From positions 1 through 64,000 of the forward strand of contig DWZA01000053.1 of assembly GCA_019118365.1 (NCBI GenBank): DNA of 64,000 nucleotides. Reading direction: 5' to 3'. Source of the stretch: Candidatus Lachnoclostridium stercoravium (GTDB lineage Bacteria > Bacillota > Clostridia > Lachnospirales > Lachnospiraceae). The notes under the pieces were generated by a model, which was given only the letters and a program-made list of their open reading frames with translations, did not search any database and had not been told where the DNA came from. The position numbers and the translations under genes are program-made. Numbering within the stretch: position 1 is the stretch's first letter; each line of letters starts with the position of its first letter. This document shows positions 18,372-28,647 of the stretch, in pieces.

Positions 18372-20033
18372 TCATCCCTTTTTCCCCTTTGCAAGCCTTT
18401 TCATCTCCCGCGCGTTTTCGATCACCGCGTCTGTGATCTGGACTCCGCCTAACAGCCGGGCCAGCTCCATGACCATCTCTTCTTCCGAAAGCCGGCGGAT
18501 AGCTGTTATGGTCCTGCCGTCTTTCGTTTCTTTGGCGATCTCAAAATGAACGTCCGCCATAGCGGCGATCTGAGGCAGATGGGTAATGCACAGCACCTGA
18601 TGGCGGCCTGCTATGTAACGGAGTTTTTCCGATACCTTCTGCGCCGTCCGGCCGCTGATGCCTGTATCGATCTCATCAAATATCAATGTGGGGATGTTGT
18701 CAGAATCCGCCAGCACAGTTTTAATGGCCAGCATGATCCTGGACAGTTCTCCGCCGGACGCCACCATGGCCAGCGGCCGGATCGGCTCTCCCGGATTGGT
18801 GGAGATCATAAATTCCACCTCGTCAAAGCCGTTTGGCGTATAACGTTCCAGCCTTGTAAAAGCAATGGAAAATTCCACGCCCATAAAATTTAAGTCTTCC
18901 AGACCCTGTTTTATCTTTTCTGTCAGCTCTTTGGAAGCTTTTTTTCTTATCTCTGATAATTCTGTACACAGCTTTTCTAATTCATTCCTGGTATTTTCCA
19001 GGCGTTCTTCCGTTTTCCTTTTTAAAACGTCAAAATTCTCCAGTTCTTCCAGACGTTTCTTTTTTTCTTCCAGATTTTCCAGGATCTCTTCCGTCGTGCT
19101 TCCGTATTTTGCCTGAAGGCCGCGGATCAGATCCAGACGCTCTCCGATCCTGGCAAACTCTTCCTCGTCAAAGGTAAGATCGTCCATATAAGCGGAAATC
19201 CCATGGGCGATATCGTTTAAGATAGCCTCCGCGTCGTAAAGCTGGTCGCGGATATTATTCAGTCTTCCATCATATCCGACCGCTTCTTCCACTCCCCGGA
19301 TCGCCGCGCTGATATCCGCTCCGGTTACGCTTTCATAGGCGGCGGACAGCGCTTCCACGATCTTTCTGCTGTTCATAAAAAGGCGGTATGCGGCCGCCAG
19401 CTCTTCTTCCTCTCCTTCTTTTAAAGCGGCGCTTTCGATCTCATTGATCTCAAAGCGCAAAAAATCCGCCTCCCTGAGCCTGGTTTCTTCATCGGAAGAA
19501 AAACCGGCCAGCTTCTTTTCCAGGGAAGTAAAGGAATCGTAAGTCTCTTTGATCTTTGCTTTCAGGGGCTGTATGCGGACGTTCTGATAGTCGTCCAGGA
19601 TCTCCAGATGTTTGGATCTGTAAAGCAGGGACTGGTGCTCATGCTGTCCGTGGATATCCAGCAGAAGGCTTGTGATCTCCTTCAGCCTTCCTGACGTCAC
19701 CGTTTCATCGTTGATCCGGCTGACGCTGCGGGACGGCATGATCTTTCTCGATATGACAAGTGTTCCGTCTTCCGGCAGAAATATATCCCTTTCCTCCAGG
19801 GATCTTCTCTTTTCCGGTTCCGTAATAGAGAAGACCAGCTCCACATACGCGTAGTCTTCTCCCTTCCGGATCATCTCTCTGGGAGCCTTTCCTCCCAGAG
19901 CCAGATTGACTGAGCCCAGGATAATGGACTTACCGGCTCCTGTCTCTCCGGTTAGGATATTTAATCCTTCTCCAAATTCCACATCCGCCCTTTCCACAAG
20001 GGCCAGATTTTTTACGTGAAGTTCCAGCAGCAT
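18372..20033 (-). CDS. recN: DNA repair protein RecN
   Basis: GLNILTGETGAGKS Walker A, SGGELSRIMLAIK, LIFDEIDTGISG. Confidence 0.95.
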   Translation of the reverse strand: MLLELHVKNLALVERADVEFGEGLNILTGETGAGKSIILGSVNLALGGKAPREMIRKGEDYAYVELVFSITEPEKRRSLEERDIFLPEDGTLVISRKIMPSRSVSRINDETVTSGRLKEITSLLLDIHGQHEHQSLLYRSKHLEILDDYQNVRIQPLKAKIKETYDSFTSLEKKLAGFSSDEETRLREADFLRFEINEIESAALKEGEEEELAAAYRLFMNSRKIVEALSAAYESVTGADISAAIRGVEEAVGYDGRLNNIRDQLYDAEAILNDIAHGISAYMDDLTFDEEEFARIGERLDLIRGLQAKYGSTTEEILENLEEKKKRLEELENFDVLKRKTEERLENTRNELEKLCTELSEIRKKASKELTEKIKQGLEDLNFMGVEFSIAFTRLERYTPNGFDEVEFMISTNPGEPIRPLAMVASGGELSRIMLAIKTVLADSDNIPTLIFDEIDTGISGRTAQKVSEKLRYIAGRHQVLCITHLPQIAAMADVHFEIAKETKDGRTITAIRRLSEEEMVMELARLLGGVQITDAVIENAREMKRLAKGKKG

Positions 20034-20046
20034 CCTTTCACCTCTT

Positions 20047-20496
20047 TTAATCTGCAGTCAGCTTTTTCAGCTTGTCCATAACAATGATCGTATCGTCGAC
20101 GCTCCTTACCGCGCACATGATCGTATTATCTCCGGCTACGCAGCCTACGATCTCGTGGAAGTGCAGTTCATCCAACGCGGCGGCTACCGCCATGGCCATG
20201 CCGGAAACCGTCTTGATCACAAGGATATTCTGAGCCATGTCCATATTCAAGAAGCCGTCTTTTAAGATCCGGATATATTTGTCGTTGAAATTTTCCTGAT
20301 TCTGGAGCACCACATAATGCTGTTTCCCGTCCTCGCCGGCCACTTTGCTCAGCCGCAGTTCCCGGATATCCCTGGAAACCGTGGCCTGAGTCACATTGTA
20401 ACCTTCTTTGTTCAGGTATTCCGCCAGTTCTTCCTGCGTCCCTATCTGGTATTTCCCGATCAGTTCTACGATTTTGCTGTGACGTTCCAGTTTCAT
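20047..20496 (-). CDS. argR: arginine repressor ArgR
   Basis: wHTH TQATVSRDIREL and C-terminal GCVAGDNTIMCAV. Confidence 0.93.
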   Translation of the reverse strand: MKLERHSKIVELIGKYQIGTQEELAEYLNKEGYNVTQATVSRDIRELRLSKVAGEDGKQHYVVLQNQENFNDKYIRILKDGFLNMDMAQNILVIKTVSGMAMAVAAALDELHFHEIVGCVAGDNTIMCAVRSVDDTIIVMDKLKKLTAD

Positions 20497-20511
20497 TTTA
20501 ACCTAATCCTC

Positions 20512-21357
20512 CTATATCCCTGCCATCTTGTTCCGTATATTTTCCAAAAAAGACACTCTGTCCAGTTTAATAAGCCGCGTTACGCAGCTGGCCTTCCCGA
20601 TCTCCACCCGGTCCGAGCACTCCAGCCTCTCGACAGTATCGCCGTCAAAAACGATGCTCTGCTCCCCTTCCATGATATCGATCTGAAGGCGGCAGCTGGC
20701 CGGAAGGACGATGCTCCTTGCGTTTAGGGCGTGAGAGCAGATGGGCGTTATGACCACGATCCGGGAATCCGGTACAGCGATCGGCCCTCCTGCCGAAAGG
20801 TTATAGGCAGTAGAGCCCGTAGGCGTAGCTATGATGATCCCGTCTGCGGTGTATTCATTGAGAAATTCTCCGTCTACTGAGATATTAAAACGCAAGATCC
20901 CTTTTGGCGCTCCCGTCCTGGTAAGGAGGATCTCATTAAGAGCGATGTCTTCCAGAAGGACGCCTCCTTTGCGCACGACCCTGCCTTCCAGCATCATCCG
21001 CTCCTCTGTGTGGAAACGGTCTGCAAGAAGAGCGGCCAGCATATCCTCCACGTCCTCTTCCCTGCTCACCTGGGTCAGATAGCCCAGATGTCCCCGGTTG
21101 ATCCCTACAAAGGGGATCTCCAGCGCCGCCAGATCCCTGGCCGCCTGGATCAGGGTGCCGTCCCCGCCGATGGTGATAACGCATTCCGCTCCGGAAGGCA
21201 CGTCCGCCACATCCGTATATTTGCCTGCCGCAGCCGTTTCTCTTTCCTGCTTCATGGCGCAGCCTGCTCCATGCGTCTCAAGATAATGTCTGACATGATT
21301 TGCCGTTTCCAGAGCATACGGTTTTTCCTGATTAACGATCACATAAAAGTATTTCAT
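20512..21357 (-). CDS. nadK: NAD kinase
   Basis: TIGGDGTLIQAAR, GINRGHLGYL, TPTGSTAYNLSAGGPI. Confidence 0.93.
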   Translation of the reverse strand: MKYFYVIVNQEKPYALETANHVRHYLETHGAGCAMKQERETAAAGKYTDVADVPSGAECVITIGGDGTLIQAARDLAALEIPFVGINRGHLGYLTQVSREEDVEDMLAALLADRFHTEERMMLEGRVVRKGGVLLEDIALNEILLTRTGAPKGILRFNISVDGEFLNEYTADGIIIATPTGSTAYNLSAGGPIAVPDSRIVVITPICSHALNARSIVLPASCRLQIDIMEGEQSIVFDGDTVERLECSDRVEIGKASCVTRLIKLDRVSFLENIRNKMAGI

Positions 21358-21369
21358 TCTGGCCTCTCT

Positions 21370-22173
21370 CTACAGATTTTTGTGCGCCTCTTCCACGATC
21401 TTTTCCGGGTTTACCTTTATCTGGGGGAATGTTTCCCCTTCTTTGTGGTTCTGAAGGTAAAGCAGATATTCAATATTGCCCTCCGGACCCTTGATCGGGG
21501 AAAATTCCAGATCCAGTACTTCAAATCCCAGTCCCACAGCGAACAGGATGACTTTTTCGATCACCTCTTCATGGACGGATCTGTCTCTCACTACGCCTTT
21601 CTTTCCTACCTTTTCCCGTCCTGCCTCAAACTGGGGCTTGATCAGGCATACGGCCCTTCCTTCTTCCTTCATCAGAGCCTTTACCGGACCCAGGACCTTT
21701 TCCAGGGAAATAAATGAAACGTCGATGGAAACAAAATCCAGCTGCTCTCCGATATCCTCCGGTTTCACATAGCGGATATTCGTCCGCTCCATACATACGA
21801 CTTTTGGATCGTTCCTCAGCTTCCAGTCCAGCTGTCCGTGTCCTACGTCCACGGAGTAGACCTTCGCCGCTCTGTTCTGGAGCATACAGTCTGTAAAACC
21901 TCCGGTAGAAGCGCCTACATCCATACAGACCTTCCCCTCCAGAGAAATATGAAAACTTTTTACTGCTTTCTCCAGCTTCAGACCGCCCCTTCCAACATAA
22001 GGAAGGGTATTTCCTCTCACTTCTATATTTACAGAATCCTCAAAAGAAGCTCCGGCCTTATCCTCTTTCTGCCCGTCCACATATACGATCCCGGACATGA
22101 TCACTGCCTTTGCTTTCTCTCTGGACTCCGCCAGGTTTCGTTTTACCAAAAGTACATCAAGACGTTCTTTCAT
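21370..22173 (-). CDS. tlyA: TlyA family rRNA methyltransferase/hemolysin
   Basis: S4 domain start, DVGASTGGFTDCMLQ, KPQFEAGREKVGKKGVVRD. Confidence 0.92.
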   Translation of the reverse strand: MKERLDVLLVKRNLAESREKAKAVIMSGIVYVDGQKEDKAGASFEDSVNIEVRGNTLPYVGRGGLKLEKAVKSFHISLEGKVCMDVGASTGGFTDCMLQNRAAKVYSVDVGHGQLDWKLRNDPKVVCMERTNIRYVKPEDIGEQLDFVSIDVSFISLEKVLGPVKALMKEEGRAVCLIKPQFEAGREKVGKKGVVRDRSVHEEVIEKVILFAVGLGFEVLDLEFSPIKGPEGNIEYLLYLQNHKEGETFPQIKVNPEKIVEEAHKNL

Positions 22174-24037
22174 CGCTGCCTCCAAAAAAAGCTTTCATCT
22201 TTTTTACCACAGAATCGCTGTCGATCCCCAGGGCCTCTCTCAGTTTCGAAACATTTCCGTGCTCCACATAGGCGTCCGGCAAGGCGATGTTCAGCACTTT
22301 GATATGGGGATAATGCTGATGGATATAAGCTGTCACCTGAAGCCCGAAACCGCCCTGAAGAACGTTTTCTTCCAGCGTTACGAACTTATCGTGTTTTTCT
22401 GCCAGACGGTCGATCAGAACCGTATCCACCGGCTTGACAAATCTTGCGTTTGCCAGAGTGCACGGGCGTCCTTCTGCTTTCCATTTTTCCCGGATATGCT
22501 CCGCCGTGCTCACCATACTTCCCACTGCCAGGAGCGCATACTCTGACTCCTCAAAGATCATCTCGCCTTTTCCATATTCCACCGGAGCCCGGAATTCCCT
22601 TAATCCCCGGTATGCCTGTCCTCTGGGATACCGGACAGCGAAGGGGCCGTCATATCTGACCGCAAATTCCAGCATGTCCTGGAGTTCCCACAGATTCTTA
22701 GGAGCGCACACGCTCATATTGGGTATAGATGTCAGAAGGGAGTAGTCGAAGATCCCCTGGTGCGTCTCCCCGTCGCTTCCCACAAGGCCTGCCCGGTCGA
22801 TGCAGAAAAGCACCGGAAGGTTCTGGATGCATACGTCGTGGATCACCTGGTCGTATCCTCTCTGAAGGAAAGAAGAATACATAGCTACCACCGGCTTTAA
22901 TCCTGCCGCGGCCATCCCCGCCGCGCTGGTAATAGCGTGCTCCTCCGCGATCCCTACGTCGAAAAACCGGTCCGGAAACCTTTTGGCAAAGGATTTCAGC
23001 CCGGTCCCGTCCGGCATGGCCGCTGTCACGGCTACGATCCGCCGGTCAGCTTTTGCCAGTTCGCAGATCTTTTTTGCAAAAACATCTGTGTAATCCGGAT
23101 GTTTCTTCTCTGCCTTAGGCTTTCCTGTAGCGATATCAAAAGGCGCGATCCCGTGGAAACGGGAAGGATTTTTCTCCGCCGGCTCATATCCTTTTCCCTT
23201 TTTCGTGCGGACGTGGATCAGCACCGCGTGATCCACCTTCTTCGCTTCCCGGAACACCTTGCACAGCTCTTTTATATTGTGGCCGTCTACCGGGCCCAGA
23301 TAGGTGACTCCCATATTTTCAAAAAGCATCCCTGGAATGATCAGCTGCTTGATGCCGTTCTTTGTCCTGGCGATCTTATCGATCAGCGGCGCGCCGACCA
23401 GCGGAACTTTTTCCAGGGTATGATTGACGCAGCGCTTCAGATCGTTATATCCTACGTCCGTACGGATGCCGTTTAAATATTTTGACATGCCGCCGACGTT
23501 TTCGGAAATGGACATATTGTTGTCATTGAGCACGATGATAAAATTTTTTTTCATCCGCGCGGCGTTATTTAACGCCTCGTAGGCCATGCCTCCGGTAAGG
23601 GCTCCGTCTCCGATCACAGAAACGATAAAATGGTTTTGTCCCAGGATATCCCGTCCCTGGGCCATCCCCAGCCCTGCGGAGATGGATGTGGAACTGTGCC
23701 CCGTATCAAAGGCGTCATAGGGGCTCTCCTTGCGTTTCGGAAAGCCGGAGATCCCCCCGTACTGGCGCAGTTCATCGAACAGCGCCTTCCTTCCGCTCAG
23801 TATCTTATGGGTGTAGGACTGATGGCCCACATCCCAGATCACTTTATCTGTGGGGAGGTCGAAGCTTAAAAACATCGCTATAGTAAGCTCCACGACTCCC
23901 AGGTTAGAAGCCAGATGACCGCCGGTAACGCTGATCTTTTCGATCAGAAATTCCCGGATCTCCTGCGCCAGTATCTTCAGCTGGTCCTCGTTTAATTTTT
24001 TTATGTCCTCCGGCTTCTTCAGCTTTTCCAATACCAT
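22157..24037 (-). CDS. dxs: 1-deoxy-D-xylulose-5-phosphate synthase
   Basis: GHQSYTHKILSGRK, VIGDGALTGGMAYEALNN, DVGIAEEHAITSAAGMA. Confidence 0.95.
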   Translation of the reverse strand: MVLEKLKKPEDIKKLNEDQLKILAQEIREFLIEKISVTGGHLASNLGVVELTIAMFLSFDLPTDKVIWDVGHQSYTHKILSGRKALFDELRQYGGISGFPKRKESPYDAFDTGHSSTSISAGLGMAQGRDILGQNHFIVSVIGDGALTGGMAYEALNNAARMKKNFIIVLNDNNMSISENVGGMSKYLNGIRTDVGYNDLKRCVNHTLEKVPLVGAPLIDKIARTKNGIKQLIIPGMLFENMGVTYLGPVDGHNIKELCKVFREAKKVDHAVLIHVRTKKGKGYEPAEKNPSRFHGIAPFDIATGKPKAEKKHPDYTDVFAKKICELAKADRRIVAVTAAMPDGTGLKSFAKRFPDRFFDVGIAEEHAITSAAGMAAAGLKPVVAMYSSFLQRGYDQVIHDVCIQNLPVLFCIDRAGLVGSDGETHQGIFDYSLLTSIPNMSVCAPKNLWELQDMLEFAVRYDGPFAVRYPRGQAYRGLREFRAPVEYGKGEMIFEESEYALLAVGSMVSTAEHIREKWKAEGRPCTLANARFVKPVDTVLIDRLAEKHDKFVTLEENVLQGGFGLQVTAYIHQHYPHIKVLNIALPDAYVEHGNVSKLREALGIDSDSVVKKMKAFFGGSDERTS

Positions 24038-24067
24038 ACTCTACCGCTTCCTTAAACTGTTACAGCA

Positions 24068-24955
24068 TTATTTTTTTCTTGTGACCAGCATTTTGATCAG
24101 CTCTTCCAGGAACTCGTTGGTCCTGCCTACGGAGTGAAGTTCGTCCACCGCTTTCGCGGAAATCTCTTCCACGTCTTTCTGCGCCTTCTCCAGGCCTTCC
24201 AGCGTGACATAGGTCGTCTTATTGTTCTTCTCGTCGCTTAATACTGGTTTGCCAAGCATCTCCGGGCTGCTGGTAACGTCCAGGATATCGTCCTGGATCT
24301 GGAACGCCAGACCTACGAGGGAAGCGGTGCGTTCGATGGCTTTTATGTCCTCTTCTCCGGCTCCCGCCAGGATAGCGCCGATCATCATAGAAGCCTCTAA
24401 AAGCGCCCCGGTCTTCAGGCGGTAGATAAAATCCAGTTTATCCTTCGGGATCGGCTTATTGGTCAGTTCCACGTCTACGGTCTGGCCGCCGATCATGCCG
24501 TAAATGCCGGTCTTTTCCGCCAAAAGGCCCATACACCTGGCCGCCCGTTCTTTATTTTCCGTCATGGAAAGCGCCTTTGCAGCCGTCTCAAAGGCGTAGA
24601 TCATCAGCCCGTCTCCCGCAAGCACCGCCATATCATAACCGTACTTTACCCATGTGGTCGGGACCCCTCTGCGAAGGGTGTCGTTGTCCATACAGGGCAG
24701 ATCGTCGTGGATCAGGGAAGAGGTATGTATCATCTCGATCGCAGCCATAAACGGCTCTACCTCTGAGCCGTTTCCCCCGAACAGGCGGTATGTCTCCCGC
24801 ATGAGGAGCGGACGCAGCCGTTTTCCTCCCGCTCTTACACTGTAGTCCATAGCCTCCAGGACCGTCTTCTGATGCCCTTCCTCAGCCGGCAGGTATTTTT
24901 CTATTACCGCTTCCACTTCTTCCGTGTATATCTTTAACTGCTCTTTTGCATTCAT
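24068..24955 (-). CDS. ispA: polyprenyl synthetase (farnesyl diphosphate synthase type)
   Basis: DDLPCMDND and FQIQDDILD Asp-rich motifs. Confidence 0.93.
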   Translation of the reverse strand: MNAKEQLKIYTEEVEAVIEKYLPAEEGHQKTVLEAMDYSVRAGGKRLRPLLMRETYRLFGGNGSEVEPFMAAIEMIHTSSLIHDDLPCMDNDTLRRGVPTTWVKYGYDMAVLAGDGLMIYAFETAAKALSMTENKERAARCMGLLAEKTGIYGMIGGQTVDVELTNKPIPKDKLDFIYRLKTGALLEASMMIGAILAGAGEEDIKAIERTASLVGLAFQIQDDILDVTSSPEMLGKPVLSDEKNNKTTYVTLEGLEKAQKDVEEISAKAVDELHSVGRTNEFLEELIKMLVTRKK

Positions 24956-25206
24956 TGTTCCATATCCTCCTCATTCAATACGATCAGTTTTTTCTCCACC
25001 TCGTCTATTTTTTCATAACAGGAACGGATCATCTTTATTCCTGCTTCATAATACCGGAATGATTCTTCCAGCGAACAGTTCCCGTCTTCCATCTTATTTA
25101 AAAGCTCTTCCAGACGTTCAAAGGTTTCTTCGATCGTTTTTCCCGCTTCCAGCCCTTCTTCCCTTTTCTCTTCCGTAAGCTCTTCCTTCTTCTTGTCTGC
25201 CATCAC
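24952..25206 (-). CDS. xseB: exodeoxyribonuclease VII small subunit
   Basis: FERLEELLNKMEDGNCSLEESFRYYEAGIK. Confidence 0.92.
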   Translation of the reverse strand: MMADKKKEELTEEKREEGLEAGKTIEETFERLEELLNKMEDGNCSLEESFRYYEAGIKMIRSCYEKIDEVEKKLIVLNEEDMEQ

Positions 25207-26534
25207 TGCAATTCCTTTCTTGCGACTTCTTCCGCGCGCCCTGTGACCGTTCCGTCGCCGAGCTGCACCTGGAACCGGTCGCCGATCTTTATCTTATCTA
25301 CAGAATCCAGCCTGCGTCCGTCCGGTCCTGTGACGTACCCGTATCCCCTGGCGATGCTCTTTACCGGAGACAGGCCTTCCAGCCGCTCCGAAAGTATCCC
25401 CAGCCTGTGCCGGGTCTGCTGATCCTTTTTATCCATCAGGACCTTCATACGGTCGGAGATCAGATCCGCCCTTTGCCTGCACGATGCCGCTTTCCTCTCC
25501 GTAAGCATGCGCAGCTGATCTTCTATATCCAAAAGCCGCTGCCGTTTTTCATTCAGCGTTCTTCCCGGATGATGGAGCTGAAAACGGGATTCCAGGAAGC
25601 GCAGCTGGTACGATTTATTCTCCACAGTCCTGAGAAGCCCGTTTAACAATCGCTTCCGGTAAGTCTCCAGTGTGTTTTTTAAAATATAATAATCAAAGAC
25701 CGCCAGCTCCGCCGCTGCCGACGGAGTCGGCGCCCTCATATCTGCCACATAATCGGCGATGGTCACGTCTGTTTCGTGGCCCACCGCTGAAATGACCGGC
25801 GTGGAGCAATTGAAAATGGCTCTCGCCACGATCTCTTCATTAAATGCCCACAAGTCTTCAATAGAGCCGCCGCCTCTTCCTACGATGATCACATCCAGGC
25901 CCATCCGGTCCAGGGTCTCGATCCCGCGGACAATGGAATACTTCGCCTCTTCTCCCTGCACGATAGCCGGATAGAGGATCAGCTGCACATATGGGTTCCT
26001 TCTTCTGGAAATATTGATGATATCCTGGATCGCAGCGCCTGTGGATGCGGTAACGATCCCTACGGTCCTGGCGTATTTGGGGATCGGCTGCTTATACTCC
26101 GGCGCGAACATGCCCATCTCCTCCAGCCGGTTTCTCAGCTCCTCAAAACGGGCAAAAAGATCGCCCCGTCCGTCCAGGACGATCTCTTTCGCGTACATCT
26201 GATATCTTCCGTCTCTTTCATATACGTCCACAGAGCCGGAAACCACCACCTGCTGCCCTTCCTTCAGCTGGAAATCCAGCCCTTTCCTCTGACCGGAAAA
26301 CATCACACAGGCCAATGTACTGCCTTTGTCTTTTAATGTGAAATAGATATGGCCGGAAGGGTGGTATTTACAGTTGGATACCTCCCCTTTTACAGAAAGA
26401 CGGTTTAAGGCAAAATCCTGCCGGAACAGATTTTTAATGTATGCAGTTACCTGGGAAACCGAATAAACGCCTGCCATACTACACCATCTTGGCCAGTATT
26501 CCGTTGATAAATCCCGGAGAATCCTTGCCTCCAA
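25203..26534 (-). CDS. xseA: exodeoxyribonuclease VII large subunit
   Basis: VSQVTAYIKNLF..., IIVGRGGGSIEDLWAFN, RAPTPSAAAEL; real start likely inside (MAGVYSVSQV, about 26478). Confidence 0.93.
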   Translation of the reverse strand: MEARILRDLSTEYWPRWCSMAGVYSVSQVTAYIKNLFRQDFALNRLSVKGEVSNCKYHPSGHIYFTLKDKGSTLACVMFSGQRKGLDFQLKEGQQVVVSGSVDVYERDGRYQMYAKEIVLDGRGDLFARFEELRNRLEEMGMFAPEYKQPIPKYARTVGIVTASTGAAIQDIINISRRRNPYVQLILYPAIVQGEEAKYSIVRGIETLDRMGLDVIIVGRGGGSIEDLWAFNEEIVARAIFNCSTPVISAVGHETDVTIADYVADMRAPTPSAAAELAVFDYYILKNTLETYRKRLLNGLLRTVENKSYQLRFLESRFQLHHPGRTLNEKRQRLLDIEDQLRMLTERKAASCRQRADLISDRMKVLMDKKDQQTRHRLGILSERLEGLSPVKSIARGYGYVTGPDGRRLDSVDKIKIGDRFQVQLGDGTVTGRAEEVARKELQ

Positions 26535-26946
26535 ACTTCTTAGCCAGCTCTACGGCCTCGTTGATCGCCACTTTTTCCGGCACCTTTTCGTCAAATTTCA
26601 TCTCGTACACAGCCAGACGAAGAAGGGTCAGCTCTACCTTGCCGATCCGCTTCAGATTCCAGCCTTCCGCCGCTTCTTTGATCATGCCGTCGATCTCATC
26701 CAGCCTGCTCATGACTGCTTCCGTCTTTTCCTGCAGCTCTTCCCGGTCTTTTTCCGGGATCTCCACCATGTGCAGGATCTCGATCTTGCCATCCGGTCCG
26801 ATCTCGTCCTCCTGGGGAGCCTCGAAATATTCCTCCAGCTGCTCCTTCGTCTCTTCTTTGTTATAAAAATCTGCACAGAACAGCATTTTAAAGCAATGTT
26901 CACGCAGTTCTCTTCTCGTCATGCCTCTTCCTCCTGGTATACTCAT
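26479..26946 (-). CDS. nusB: transcription antitermination factor NusB
   Basis: TRRELREHCFKMLFCADFY..., PEKVAINEAVELAKKFGGKDSPGFINGIL. Confidence 0.93.
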   Translation of the reverse strand: MSIPGGRGMTRRELREHCFKMLFCADFYNKEETKEQLEEYFEAPQEDEIGPDGKIEILHMVEIPEKDREELQEKTEAVMSRLDEIDGMIKEAAEGWNLKRIGKVELTLLRLAVYEMKFDEKVPEKVAINEAVELAKKFGGKDSPGFINGILAKMV

Positions 26947-27019
26947 TTGCCCTGCCCGCCAGGCCGGGGGCCGGGTTCACTGCACTGGTTCTTAAGTCCG
27001 GCAAAATGCGCCGCCGGCT

Positions 27020-27036
27020 CACGGCCGAACTGTTAC
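27020..27036 (+). repeat. possible solo right end of family A element
   Basis: CACGGCCGAACTGTTAC, 16/17 to the family A terminal inverted repeat. Confidence 0.55.
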
Positions 27037-27071
27037 AATTATATCGTAAACCTTCGGTTTCTACAATACTT

Positions 27072-27824
27072 TTATGAAGTCCGCCCGCTGTCCGGAATGT
27101 CGCAGAAAAAGCCGGCCGCGCCTGCGTCCGCCAGGATCACCGGACAGCCGTGCACCTCTGCTCTCTCCCCCTTCAGCTCCCCGTTCAGTATCTTTTCCCC
27201 AGCCTCATACAGCGCCGGGATCAGATCCGGAGAGATGGGACAGCTTCCGTGGGACGGATAGATCTCGTCAAACTGGCTGCGGTATCCTTCCAGCTTCTTT
27301 AAGCTTAAAAGATAGGCGTGAAACTCTCTCTGCACTCCAAACATGTAGATATTTCCATCCTGTACCGGATCGCCGCTGAACAGCATGCGGTTTTTGATGT
27401 CCAGGACAGCGATGCTCCCCGGAGTATGGCCGGGGATGGCGATGATCTTTAAAGGACGATCCCCAAGGTCGATCACATCCCCGTCCCAGACCGGGTCGAT
27501 CTTTCCAGATCGTCCCTGGGTCTTGTAATAATTGGACGCCTCCGCCGGATTCATATAAAACGACGGAAACTCCCTGTTGCTTCCGATATGGTCGATATCG
27601 CCATGGGTGTTTAAAAGCTTCAGCGGAAGTTTTGTAATCCCCTCAGCGATCTCTTTTGCATTGCGCACCATCATGCCGCTGTCGATCAGCAGCGCTTCCT
27701 TTTTCCCTTCCAACAGGAAGAAGCGAACTCCCGCTTCCTCGATCCGGTATGTATCTTCATTGATCGGAACGATCTCATAAATCGCTTCCAAAAAATCCCC
27801 TCCTCTGATCCAGCCTCTTTTCAA
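27072..27824 (-). CDS. MBL-fold metallo-hydrolase
   Basis: NTHGDIDHIGSN, IPGHTPGSIAVLD, YPSHGSCPI. Confidence 0.88.
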   Translation of the reverse strand: MKRGWIRGGDFLEAIYEIVPINEDTYRIEEAGVRFFLLEGKKEALLIDSGMMVRNAKEIAEGITKLPLKLLNTHGDIDHIGSNREFPSFYMNPAEASNYYKTQGRSGKIDPVWDGDVIDLGDRPLKIIAIPGHTPGSIAVLDIKNRMLFSGDPVQDGNIYMFGVQREFHAYLLSLKKLEGYRSQFDEIYPSHGSCPISPDLIPALYEAGEKILNGELKGERAEVHGCPVILADAGAAGFFCDIPDSGRTS

Positions 27825-28272
27825 AATAGACCATGTCCGAAAGCGTCACCCCGCCTTCCACGATCGGGTGATCGTAGTAGTCTGTAAAAAAGTCCTTTAT
27901 CCGAAAGCTCTCCTGAAAACCACATTTTTCGTAGAACGGAACTGTCAGGGGGCTGTCCCCTGTGCCTGCCCGGAGAACCAAAAAGCGGCCTTTAAACTCC
28001 TTCTCTATAAATCCCACCAGTTTTTTCCCATATCCCCTGCGGTGATATTCTGGAAAAACGGCGATATTTTTTATCTCCAGCACGCCTTCGCCTTCATCAG
28101 TGACCACGCATTCCGCCCGGATCCCGCCGTCGTCTAAAAGGAACATCCATCCCCGTTCCAGATACCGGTCGATCATGCTCTCCTGCTCGTCTCCAAGAAG
28201 GAGCAGGTCCAGGTACTGCTTCTTTTTCTCTTTGATCTCTCGTATCTCCATCATTTTCTCCGATCCAGGCAC
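27775..28272 (-). CDS. GNAT N-acetyltransferase
   Basis: VFPEYHRRGYGKKLVGFIE acetyl-CoA motif. Confidence 0.88.
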   Translation of the reverse strand: MPGSEKMMEIREIKEKKKQYLDLLLLGDEQESMIDRYLERGWMFLLDDGGIRAECVVTDEGEGVLEIKNIAVFPEYHRRGYGKKLVGFIEKEFKGRFLVLRAGTGDSPLTVPFYEKCGFQESFRIKDFFTDYYDHPIVEGGVTLSDMVYFEKRLDQRRGFFGSDL

Positions 28273-28284
28273 AGTTTTTGCTTC

Positions 28285-28647
28285 TTACGCCGGCGTTCCT
28301 ACTTCGATCAGATTCCCGTCCGGGTCGTAAAACCGCACCGATTTTCTCCCCCAGCTGTTTTCTTCCGTTTTTCCGGCATATATAGTATCCGGATACTGTT
28401 CCTCCAGTTTTTTTACAAAGCCGTCCAGATCCCGTTCCTCAAAGTACAGCTCGCAGGAATTGCTCCTGGGAATGATCTCTTTTCCCAGCGCCGCCTTCCA
28501 TATCTCTTTTTCCTGAAGTACCAGCCCCTCTGTGAGGATCATGTTTCCATCGCTCTCTAAAACCGGGACAAGCCCGAAAAGGTCATGATAAAATTTCCTG
28601 GACCGTTCGATATCCTTTACTGCGATCAATACGTTTTTCAGCCTCAC
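28285..28647 (-). CDS. VOC/glyoxalase family protein
   Basis: DIERSRKFYHDLFGL and FYDPDGNLIEVGT. Confidence 0.88.
   Translation of the reverse strand: MRLKNVLIAVKDIERSRKFYHDLFGLVPVLESDGNMILTEGLVLQEKEIWKAALGKEIIPRSNSCELYFEERDLDGFVKKLEEQYPDTIYAGKTEENSWGRKSVRFYDPDGNLIEVGTPA

Noticed and set aside
24052-24068. CTGTTAC near the ispA/dxs junction as a family A end
   Set aside because: Only about 10 nt match the terminal repeat, too short to separate from chance.
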